From: Desulfocapsa sulfexigens
GTDB lineage: Bacteria > Desulfobacterota > Desulfobulbia > Desulfobulbales > Desulfocapsaceae
Reading direction: 5' to 3'
NCBI GenBank assembly: GCA_015661935.1
Contig: DQVD01000181.1
Coordinates: forward strand, 1-5,845
DNA length: 5,845 nt
The position numbers and the translations under genes are program-made. This document shows positions 1 to 5,845 of the stretch, one piece after another. The number at the start of each line of letters is the position of its first letter. Within the stretch, counting starts at the first letter, position 1. The notes under the pieces were generated by a model. The model did not search any database. It saw only the letters and a program-made list of their open reading frames with translations, and had not been told where the DNA came from.

Positions 1-2
1 GA

Positions 3-18
3 ACATAACGAGTTATGT
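3..18. repeat. 16-base near-palindrome at left edge
   Basis: ACATAAC (3-9) and GTTATGT (12-18) are exact inverted copies separated by two bases. The layout suits a dimeric DNA-binding protein better than an RNA hairpin. It lies about 95 bases beyond the stop codon of the kinase, in the 111 non-coding bases at the left edge, and may belong to a gene outside the window. A chance match is possible at this length. Confidence 0.4.
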
Positions 19-111
19 GACCAACAAACAACGCAGAAGACGGAGGTAAGCGGGCTTGTGAGACTCCGAAAAAGGCCATTAAATTTGTTCAGTTTATTTC
101 GTGTACGTTCC

Positions 112-2160
112 TTAGCGGCGGTTCATGACAACATCAATCAGGCTGGTATCCAGTTCATTTTCTTTGCAAGGTTCTTTTTGCTGTAATGGCAGGGTGATGA
201 TGAATTTTGCGCCCTGATCGGGTATACCTTCAGCTGTAATTGTTCCATGGTGTCGGTCAACAATTTTTTTGCATATTGAAAGCCCAATACCGGTTCCCTG
301 GAATTGTTGTCTTGTATGGAGTCGCTGGAAAATATCAAAAATAACTTTCCGGTACTCTTCTTTAAACCCAATACCATTGTCTTCTATGCTAAAGCGGATA
401 TAGGTCTGGTTATCATATTGCTCAGGAAATTTGATACGTTTTATTGTGATTTCCGGACTGCGCTTCTGGTGATAATACTTCAGGCTGTTGCCGATTATAT
501 TCTGGAACAGTTGTCTTATTTGCAGGGGATCTGCTTCTATTGCTATCAGATCGTTGTCAATATGAATAGAGGCATGGGTTTGCTCAATTTTAACGGCCAG
601 ATCATCGAGTACAGAGTTCATGATTGCTTTTAATTCCACCTGCTCAAATGAAATGGCCTTGCTGCTGACTCTGGAATAGGTGAGCAGGCCATCAATGAGA
701 TTCTGCATTCGATTGCTGGAGCTTTCAATCCGTTCCAGATAGCGTACTCCTTTTTCAGGAAGATTGTCTGCGCATTTAGTTCGAATTCTGTCACTAAATG
801 TCTGGATGAGCATCAGGGGTTCTTTCAGATCATGGGATATGACATGGGCAAAATCTTCAAGTTCCATGTTCCTTGCCCTCAGATGTTCAGCGGTTGCTGA
901 CAGGGAGTCTTCAATTCTTTTCCAGCTACTGATATCTCGTGTAACTTCTATTATTCCAGTCAGTTTCCCGCCTGGTTCCCTGAACGGTGTTGCTGTGACT
1001 ATGCAGCGGATCACTTTTCCATCAGTGCGAATTTTCTGTACTTCAATTTCTACTCGTTCAGCTCCCCGGATTATCCGAGCAAGTGGGCACTTATCTGTGT
1101 GGCAGGGTTTACCGGAAAAGACCTCATAGCATTTTCGTCCCTGAATTCCCTCGATTGATTTTCCCGTGAGCTTACAGTAAGCACGGTTTGCACGGATTAC
1201 ATTGAAGTCTCTGTCTATTACATGCATTCCGTCCGGAGCACTATTAAAGATCTGGATAAATTCATCGTTAATGGAAATCAGTGAAGCCTCAATTCTCTGT
1301 TGTTCCTTAATCCTGCTATCAAGAATTTCATTGGTTTCGCGCAGTTCCACTGTGCGGTCATCTACAATGATTTCCAGATTTTCCTTGACGGAGATAAGCT
1401 CTTTTTCTGTCTGCTTTCTTTCCTCAATTTCTCTTTCGAGTTGCCTGTTACTCTTAAGGATGCTTCTTCTGCTCTGGGCCAGGCGTCCACCAAAAAACAG
1501 GATTCCCATAACACCTGTCATGGCCACAAAGAGATGACTGAGAATGAGTGGCCAGGGGGATCTATGAAATGGAATGGGAAGGCTTACGGAAAGAGCTCCT
1601 CGAATATTCCCTTTAGGCTGATCGGAAGCTGCGTGACAGGGAGAACAGGATTTTTGGTATGGAAGTGGAGCCATGTAGTGATAGATTTCCTCACCATCTT
1701 CCTGGGCGAATCTGCTCTCTTCAAGGCTTCCCAGAGCAAATGCTTCAAGCCATGGGACTTCCCATGGATACGGTTTGTTTCCAGGGCGCAGCGGGGTCAG
1801 GCTGGTAAGATGAAATTTGACCTGTCCCTTCTTTTGGCTGATTTCGGCAATTTGCCTGGTCATGTAAGACGGGTTTACCAGTGTGAGCATGTTCCCGTAT
1901 TCATCACGAATAAATTGATTTTCTTTTGGGAGATATGGGTTGGGGGGGCTGAGATTCGTGGAATATACATAAACACCGCCATGCATAAGGTTCCATTGTC
2001 TGGATGTAATGATTTGTTCGAAGAAAGCGCGGGCAGTGACTTTTGCAATGGAGTTTTTTTCACGGACATCATCCACGGTGTTCCATATCCATGACGTTGC
2101 AACAGCCAGGAGCCAGATGGAAACAGCAAAAAGACGATAGTGTGAAAAGAGTGTGGTCAT
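112..2160 (-). CDS. Membrane sensor histidine kinase with periplasmic heme-c (Tll0287/DUF3365-like) sensor and PAS domain
   Basis: Complete 682-residue protein. A first membrane helix (about 8-27) leads into a periplasmic domain (about 35-200) that resembles the Tll0287-like/DUF3365 family. It contains a CXXCH heme c site, CSPCH at 172-176, and a second helix follows at about 205-224. A charged helical linker (about 230-295) leads to a PAS domain (about 296-412). The HisKA segment has ISHDLKEP with phospho-acceptor His443, and the ATPase has the N box (N558), G1 box DNGIG (594-598) and G2 box GTGIGLS (622-628), so it should be active. There is no receiver domain and no response regulator nearby, so its partner is unknown. 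The ATG at 2160 is the only in-frame start after an upstream TAG and keeps the first helix, but its Shine-Dalgarno match is poor. It lies 44 bp behind the synthase gene and may be co-transcribed with it. The heme ligand role is known for the family; the signal sensed (redox, O2, NO or similar) is inference. Confidence 0.93.
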   Translation of the reverse strand: MTTLFSHYRLFAVSIWLLAVATSWIWNTVDDVREKNSIAKVTARAFFEQIITSRQWNLMHGGVYVYSTNLSPPNPYLPKENQFIRDEYGNMLTLVNPSYMTRQIAEISQKKGQVKFHLTSLTPLRPGNKPYPWEVPWLEAFALGSLEESRFAQEDGEEIYHYMAPLPYQKSCSPCHAASDQPKGNIRGALSVSLPIPFHRSPWPLILSHLFVAMTGVMGILFFGGRLAQSRRSILKSNRQLEREIEERKQTEKELISVKENLEIIVDDRTVELRETNEILDSRIKEQQRIEASLISINDEFIQIFNSAPDGMHVIDRDFNVIRANRAYCKLTGKSIEGIQGRKCYEVFSGKPCHTDKCPLARIIRGAERVEIEVQKIRTDGKVIRCIVTATPFREPGGKLTGIIEVTRDISSWKRIEDSLSATAEHLRARNMELEDFAHVISHDLKEPLMLIQTFSDRIRTKCADNLPEKGVRYLERIESSSNRMQNLIDGLLTYSRVSSKAISFEQVELKAIMNSVLDDLAVKIEQTHASIHIDNDLIAIEADPLQIRQLFQNIIGNSLKYYHQKRSPEITIKRIKFPEQYDNQTYIRFSIEDNGIGFKEEYRKVIFDIFQRLHTRQQFQGTGIGLSICKKIVDRHHGTITAEGIPDQGAKFIITLPLQQKEPCKENELDTSLIDVVMNRR

Positions 2161-2204
2161 ACAACTTGAGTGATAAAGGGTGTCTACCTCAACGTCGTAC
2201 TATA

Positions 2205-3845
2205 TCAGAAAAGGCAGGTTTTATTTTGTAACTCTTTCAGGAAGACCTTTTCGTTCTCAGAGTAGTCAACTGGAACTTCTATAAGATGGACTCCCGGTTT
2301 ATTGAGACAATCACTTAACTGACTGGTGAATGTGTCATTTTCAGTGATTTTATATCCTTTTGCTCCATAACTCTCAGCGTATTGTATAAAATTTGGGTTG
2401 GCAAAATCAAGGCCAAAACCAGGAAAACCCATTCCTCTTTGTTTCCACTTGATCATCCCGTAGCCATTATCGCGTAAAACGATAATTATGAGATGCAGAT
2501 CAAGACGAACTGCAGTTTCGAGTTCCTGGGAATTCATCATAAATCCACCGTCTCCGCAGACTGCGATAACCTGCTTTTCCGGATGGACCAGTTTTGCTCC
2601 GATGGCAACCGGAAGTCCTGCCCCCATAGTTGCCAGAGCATTGTCGAGCAGTAAAGAATGGGATTGGGTGGCTTTATAATTTCTTGCAAACCAGATCTTG
2701 TACATTCCGTTGTCTAAAGAGATAATGGAGCTGTCGGCAACTGTCTTTTTGATGTCATTGACGATACGCTGTGGTGTGTTGGGAAAGCAGTCGTGTCCCT
2801 GATCCTGAAAGACATGTTCATTTATTTCTTTTTGAATGCGATGGAAAAAGTCATTGTTGACACGTTTCATACCGGACAAGGCATCTTTTAATGCAAGAAG
2901 GGAATGGCCGATGTCTCCAAGTACTTCATGCTGTGGAAAATACACTTCGTCAATATCAGCTGGAGCAAAATGGATGTGAATAACTTTCATTGTACCGCTG
3001 TTCATGAAAAAAGGTGGTTTTTCAACAACGTCGTATCCAATGTTGATGATCACATCGGCTCGATCAATGGCACAGTGAATATAATCATGGTCGGATAAGG
3101 CTGCTGTTCCTAGGCAGTTTGGAGAGTGCTCATCCACTACCCCTTTTCCCATCTGAGTGGTGAAAAAGTAGAGTCCTGTAGCCTGAATCAGCTCTTTGGC
3201 CAGAGGGCAGATATGATTTCTATTAGCTGCGGCACCAAATAATATGAGAGGATACTTGGCTTCTCTGATTAATTGTGCGGCTTGGAGGATGGCTTCCGGA
3301 TTAGCGATTGGAAAGAGGGGAGTATTTTTAGGGAAAGGAATACAGTCTATTTCTTCTGCGGCAATGTCCTCCGGCAACTCCATATGCACCGGGCCCGATT
3401 TTCCATTTACGGCAATTCGAAACATATCTCGAATCATGGCCGGGATTGTTCCGGCATTCACAACTTGTTTGGTGAATTTGGTGAGTGGTTCCATCATACT
3501 GACCACATCAAGAATCTGAAAACGTCCCTGTTTACTCTTTTTGATTGGTTTCTGACCTGTGATAAAGAGAACTGGCATGCCGCCAAGCAGACAATAGGAA
3601 ACAGCTGTTACGAAATTGGTTGCACCGGGGCCAAGGGTTGAAAGACACACCCCGGGGTTTCCTGTGAGTCGTCCGTAAGTGGCAGCCATAAATCCGGCTG
3701 CCTGTTCATGTCTGGTCAGGATCAAGCGAATCTTTGATGTGCGCAGGGCTTCCAGAAATGCAAGGTTCTCTTCTCCAGGGATTCCGAAAACAGTTGTAAC
3801 ACCTTCATTTTCCAGGCATTGAACCAGAAGTTCTGCTCCGTTCAT
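2205..3845 (-). CDS. Thiamine-diphosphate enzyme, acetolactate synthase (AlsS/IlvB large-subunit) like
   Basis: Complete 546-residue protein with the three-domain layout of TPP enzymes: N-terminal pyrimidine-binding domain (about 1-165), central domain (about 185-320) and C-terminal diphosphate-binding domain (about 370-525). The catalytic glutamate is Glu47 in RHEQAA. GPGATN is at 72-77, and the metal/TPP motif starts at GDGG (431-434) and ends at DN (459-460). Members condense two pyruvates, or pyruvate and a 2-oxoacid, to an acetohydroxy acid in the cytoplasm. The central segment ADVIINIGYD (263-272) and the end segment EVPVDYSEN (523-531) recall catabolic AlsS of Bacillus. The tryptophan that sets substrate preference in biosynthetic AHAS is displaced: W467 sits three, not four, residues after the conserved Met464. 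No ilvN-like small-subunit gene is adjacent. The start is backed by AAAGAGG five bases upstream of the ATG. The class is sure; the true substrate is not. Confidence 0.88.
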   Translation of the reverse strand: MNGAELLVQCLENEGVTTVFGIPGEENLAFLEALRTSKIRLILTRHEQAAGFMAATYGRLTGNPGVCLSTLGPGATNFVTAVSYCLLGGMPVLFITGQKPIKKSKQGRFQILDVVSMMEPLTKFTKQVVNAGTIPAMIRDMFRIAVNGKSGPVHMELPEDIAAEEIDCIPFPKNTPLFPIANPEAILQAAQLIREAKYPLILFGAAANRNHICPLAKELIQATGLYFFTTQMGKGVVDEHSPNCLGTAALSDHDYIHCAIDRADVIINIGYDVVEKPPFFMNSGTMKVIHIHFAPADIDEVYFPQHEVLGDIGHSLLALKDALSGMKRVNNDFFHRIQKEINEHVFQDQGHDCFPNTPQRIVNDIKKTVADSSIISLDNGMYKIWFARNYKATQSHSLLLDNALATMGAGLPVAIGAKLVHPEKQVIAVCGDGGFMMNSQELETAVRLDLHLIIIVLRDNGYGMIKWKQRGMGFPGFGLDFANPNFIQYAESYGAKGYKITENDTFTSQLSDCLNKPGVHLIEVPVDYSENEKVFLKELQNKTCLF

Positions 3846-3850
3846 GATAT

Positions 3851-3857
3851 CCTCTTT
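3851..3857 (-). promoter_or_regulatory. Ribosome binding site of the TPP enzyme gene
   Basis: On the minus strand the sequence AAAGAGG lies five bases before the ATG at 3845. It is the clearest Shine-Dalgarno site of the minus-strand genes and fixes that start. The following kinase gene, by contrast, has no good match, with only a GAGG about 26 bases upstream of its ATG. Confidence 0.75.
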
Positions 3858-3945
3858 ATTAATAGTTTTCTTGATTATTTATTTCCGAATCCTTAAGGTC
3901 CATAATATATCGGGAAGTATTTTCAGGTGCGGTTCCTGGGAACAC

Positions 3946-4662
3946 TTATAACACCATCATCATGATACCCATTCCAGTGAGAAAGGCAAATATGATTTGT
4001 AAATAACGATCCCGGGGGATTTTACCATAACAGGTAGTCCCTAGGACTGTACCTAGCAAGACAAAAGGCGCCGAGATCATAAAATAGGTGAAAATCTCAA
4101 TGGTTGTCAGACCATTAATTGCGTGCACTGCGGCTATCAGATAGGAATTGAAGAGGAAAAATCCACTTAGTGTCGCCTTAATAGTATCTTTTTTCCAATC
4201 ACTCATGGCGGTATAAATGATAGTCGGTGGCCCGCCAGCACTGAAAGCAGCGCCAATTGCACCTGATAGAAAACCTGCGAACCAGGACCATCCTTTATGA
4301 AGTTTTCTGGTTTTGGGCTTTGTAAACAGACTAAAAAGTGAATACGCAATTAATAGGCTCCCAAGGCTTACCCGAATAATGGTGGAATTTACCTGTTTAA
4401 GGATCGTAGAACCCACAATGATTCCAGGAACAGCTGCTACACAAAGGGGAAGAATTTTCTCTATCTCAAGATGTTTGCGCATTTTTAAAGAGAGGTAGGT
4501 TGTAATTACCAGAGAGTTTAATATGCAAAGAGGAACTGCAGCCTTGATATCGATTACAAGACTGAGCAGGGGGATGGCTACAAGTGCAGATCCAAAACCG
4601 CTAACGCCTTGGACAAATCCTGCCAGTAGAAAAATAATGCTGATAAATAAAGGGATGAGCAT
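3946..4662 (-). CDS. TauE/SafE family membrane permease (putative sulfite/organic anion exporter)
   Basis: A 238-residue, very hydrophobic inner-membrane protein with about eight predicted helices. It shows the two-repeat layout of the TauE/SafE family. Repeat one begins LAGFVQGVSGFGSALVAIPLL (about 13-33), and repeat two carries the matching glycine-rich stretch GAIGAAFSAGGPP (134-146), with a basic cytoplasmic loop (about 113-124) between. Family members move sulfite, sulfoacetate, other sulfonates or small carboxylates out of the cell; many have no known substrate. The frame stays open to a GTG at 4689, adding nine residues, but that codon has no Shine-Dalgarno site. The ATG at 4662 has AAGGA ten bases upstream and starts directly at the first helix, so I prefer it. 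It is the first gene of the possible minus-strand operon, 100 bp ahead of the TPP enzyme gene. Family assignment is firm; substrate is unknown. Confidence 0.88.
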   Translation of the reverse strand: MLIPLFISIIFLLAGFVQGVSGFGSALVAIPLLSLVIDIKAAVPLCILNSLVITTYLSLKMRKHLEIEKILPLCVAAVPGIIVGSTILKQVNSTIIRVSLGSLLIAYSLFSLFTKPKTRKLHKGWSWFAGFLSGAIGAAFSAGGPPTIIYTAMSDWKKDTIKATLSGFFLFNSYLIAAVHAINGLTTIEIFTYFMISAPFVLLGTVLGTTCYGKIPRDRYLQIIFAFLTGMGIMMMVL

Positions 4663-4672
4663 GGTTATAATT

Positions 4673-4677
4673 TCCTT
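4673..4677 (-). promoter_or_regulatory. Ribosome binding site deciding the TauE/SafE start
   Basis: AAGGA on the minus strand lies ten bases before the ATG at 4662, whereas the longer GTG start at 4689 has only AT-rich sequence without a purine-rich box ahead of it. The site lies inside the region that would be coding if the GTG were used. Confidence 0.6.
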
Positions 4678-4748
4678 GAATAGAATCACTGTTCTGTATA
4701 CATTTTTCTGGGAGGCTGTCCTAAAATGGCCTATTTTCCCAACTCTTC

Positions 4749-4813
4749 AGTGTTTTTGAAAAATAATGTTTGGTATGTCAACTATATGGTTGCGCTTATT
4801 TTTCAAAAATACT
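4749..4813. repeat. 18-bp inverted repeat with 29-base spacer
   Basis: The left arm AGTGTTTTTGAAAAATAA (4749-4766) and the right arm TTATTTTTCAAAAATACT (4796-4813) are complementary at 17 of 18 positions; the one exception would be a G-U pair in RNA. The inner 13 pairs of the core are perfect. Complementarity resumes weakly further out, with TTCCC at 4736-4740 facing GGGAA at 4821-4825, so the fold-back may span about 100 bases. The spacer has its own small CAAC/GTTG pairing. It sits between divergent promoters rather than after a gene, so a terminator role is unlikely. It may be a regulator site, a cruciform, or the remnant of a small fold-back element. Confidence 0.7.
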
Positions 4814-4886
4814 TCGATTCGGGAAGAAATACCTGTTTCTTAACGACTCCTTGGCAAGGTTATTATACCGTTTTTCTTATTTTAGA

Positions 4887-4907
4887 TACAGCATGGTTTT
4901 TGCTGTA
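4887..4907 (+). promoter_or_regulatory. Hairpin overlapping the ribosome binding site of the AAA ATPase gene
   Basis: TACAGCA (4887-4893) and TGCTGTA (4901-4907) are perfect inverted copies around a 7-base loop. The right arm shares its last two bases with TAAGG (4906-4910), the best Shine-Dalgarno candidate of the downstream gene. If transcribed, the stem could affect ribosome access; as DNA, it could be a dimeric regulator's operator. The repeat is seen directly, the function is inference. Confidence 0.5.
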
Positions 4908-4924
4908 AGGTTTGAAAGTTGATC

Positions 4925-5845
4925 ATGATAGATGTTGAACAAACGAGTAAAGACACAGCTCCTTTTCAGTCAGAATGCAATACTGCTCATTTTTTTGCTG
5001 GTGGCGGGCGTGGGGAAATTTTAAAAGATATTCAGAATGCTCTCACTGATAAAACAGAACTTGTTACTTTGATTGGTGCAGAAGGCAGTGGGAAAACCAT
5101 GCTCTGTAAAATGCTGCAGGAGCAGTGGAATACAATGCATAAAGTCATCTTTATGTCTTCTGTTGTTGAATCATTCGAGGATGTCGCTCGTGTGGCTGCG
5201 CAGGAATGTAAACTGGAATACCCGGTTGATGCAACCAGGGCTGATGCAAAAAAGATTTTTCTGAATCTGGTGAAGTTACTGCAAAGCAAAGGTTTGAGTC
5301 TTCTGCTGATTTGTGATGAAGCTGAAAATATGTATCTGGCAACTCTTGAACGAATTCGAAAAATTCTGGATGATGTGACTGCTCAGGGTGGCGGCTTGCA
5401 GGTGCTTCTTGCAGGAAGAAAAAGTCTTAAAGGGAATTTGAGGCAACTGGATCTCTGTGATTTCGCGCCAATTGTTGATAGACAGTTTTTCCTTTCAACA
5501 CTGGATGATAATGAAACCTGGAGTTACCTGAATTTTTGTGTCCAGAGCTATCGAGGAACAGAAGAGAAGGAGGTCTTCACAAAAGAGGCTGCCGCCAAAA
5601 TTGCCTCAATGAGTAAGGGCAATCTGCGGATGATTAATATGTATGCGGATGAATCATTGCAGTCTTCCAGTGACGAGACTTCGTTTCTTGTTCTTTTGGA
5701 TCATGTGAAGGATGGTGAGGTAGATAATGATCTGATTGATTCAGGTTCCGGTTTATTTTCACAACTGCCCTTTTTGCCGAAATATATTTTGGGGGGAGTG
5801 CTTCTCCCCGCCCTTTTTGTGATGATATTTTTAAGTAGTGCCGGC
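4925..5845 (+). CDS. AAA ATPase with C-terminal membrane anchor, ExeA/MshM/DamX-like (3' end outside window)
   Basis: The frame is open for 307 codons to the window edge with no stop, so the gene is partial. Walker A is GAEGSGKT (51-58) and Walker B is LLLICDEAEN (126-135, D131 E132). A sensor-like strand VLLAGRKSL (160-168), an arginine at 186 in the place of the family's conserved Arg, and GNLRMINMYADESL (232-245) match the order seen in the ExeA/GspA, MshM and long DamX ATPases. A membrane helix follows at about 286-305. In those families the part after the helix is periplasmic and often binds peptidoglycan (SPOR or similar); here it is not visible. A role in envelope machinery or septum-linked work is inference. 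The N terminus is shorter than ExeA's usual lead. An in-frame TGA at 4913 limits the start to ATG 4925 or TTG 4919. The TTG is better spaced (8 bases) from TAAGG, so the true start could be two codons earlier. Confidence 0.85.
   Translation, partial: MIDVEQTSKDTAPFQSECNTAHFFAGGGRGEILKDIQNALTDKTELVTLIGAEGSGKTMLCKMLQEQWNTMHKVIFMSSVVESFEDVARVAAQECKLEYPVDATRADAKKIFLNLVKLLQSKGLSLLLICDEAENMYLATLERIRKILDDVTAQGGGLQVLLAGRKSLKGNLRQLDLCDFAPIVDRQFFLSTLDDNETWSYLNFCVQSYRGTEEKEVFTKEAAAKIASMSKGNLRMINMYADESLQSSSDETSFLVLLDHVKDGEVDNDLIDSGSGLFSQLPFLPKYILGGVLLPALFVMIFLSSAG

Larger units (their letters stand above)
4663..4924. other. Divergent intergenic region with structured repeats
   Basis: About 260 bases separate two genes that point away from each other, so both promoters must lie here or close by. 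I see no convincing gene in it; the open stretches are short and lack ribosome binding sites. It holds an 18-bp inverted repeat (4749-4813), a hairpin next to the right-hand start (4887-4907), an 8-bp palindrome TGTATACA (4695-4702) and an A/T-rich near-palindrome centred on GGCC (about 4723-4737). A weak promoter candidate for the permease on the minus strand is AGGACA (4717-4722), 16 bases, TATACA (4695-4700). For the ATPase, TATTAT at 4861-4866 is a possible -10 box with a poor -35. Neither is strong enough to list as a promoter. Confidence 0.6.

Noticed and set aside
1..60. Integron attC-like look of AAC and GTTATGT elements at the left edge.
   Set aside because: The elements do not fit the RYYYAAC and GTTRRRY core patterns, and no integrase or cassette is visible.
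41..68. Possible terminator after the kinase gene: CGGAG/CTCCG arms around AAGC/GCTT.
   Set aside because: The arms are short with an uneven internal loop, and on the minus strand no run of T follows, only mixed T-rich sequence.
1300..2094. A 264-codon open frame on the plus strand opposite the kinase gene.
   Set aside because: It runs antisense to a well-supported kinase, has no recognisable domain and no ribosome binding site, and its composition follows the opposite strand.
2205..3845. Sulfoacetaldehyde acetyltransferase (Xsc), suggested by the neighbouring TauE/SafE gene.
   Set aside because: The RHEQAA active-site segment, the length and the AlsS-like end do not resemble Xsc, which is longer and, as I recall it, has a different segment around the catalytic Glu.
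3932..3943. Palindrome GTTCC-TG-GGAAC at the end of the permease gene as a terminator between permease and TPP enzyme.
   Set aside because: The stem is only five pairs with a two-base centre and no T-run follows on the minus strand.
4690..4722. LexA/SOS box around CTGTATACA.
   Set aside because: Only one half-site is present; the matching CAG half at the right spacing is missing.
4726..4908. A 60-codon plus-strand open frame in the divergent intergenic region.
   Set aside because: It runs across the inverted repeat, has no Shine-Dalgarno site before its ATG, and shows no protein-like conservation pattern I can recognise.

Overview
The window reads as a piece of a Gram-negative, AT-leaning chromosome. 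Three points suggest this: a two-TM periplasmic sensor kinase with a c-type heme motif, which needs periplasmic cytochrome c maturation; an ExeA/DamX-type ATPase with a membrane anchor; and protein styles common in sulfur- or metal-respiring Desulfobacterota. I recognise the style, not a species, so the taxonomic placement is inference. There is no rRNA, tRNA, CRISPR array, complete insertion sequence or phage gene that I can see.

Layout. Bases 1-111 are non-coding and hold a short near-palindrome (3-18) but no convincing terminator. Three genes then lie on the minus strand. In transcription order they are a TauE/SafE-family membrane permease (start about 4662, end 3946), an acetolactate synthase-like thiamine-diphosphate enzyme (3845-2205) and a hybrid-looking but non-hybrid sensor histidine kinase (2160-112). 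Gaps are 100 bp and 44 bp with no strong terminator between, so they may form one transcript. From 4663 to 4924 lies a divergent intergenic region containing an 18-bp inverted repeat and a second hairpin that touches the ribosome binding site of the next gene. From 4925 to the right edge, on the plus strand, is the 5' part of an AAA ATPase of the ExeA/MshM/DamX type. It runs off the window just after a predicted membrane helix.

How the genes might work together. The kinase has a periplasmic Tll0287-like (DUF3365) domain with a CXXCH heme c site, a cysteine-bearing cytoplasmic PAS domain, and complete HisKA and HATPase motifs, so it probably reads a redox or gas signal. No response regulator is in the window. 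The enzyme lies closest to catabolic AlsS-type synthases and has no regulatory small-subunit gene beside it. The permease belongs to a family that exports sulfite, sulfonates or other small anions. A shared pathway for permease, enzyme and kinase is possible but not shown. The right-hand ATPase is probably an unrelated cell-envelope gene. No clearly new multi-gene system is visible; the most unusual items are the heme c kinase, the uncertain substrate of the TPP enzyme, and the structured divergent intergenic region.
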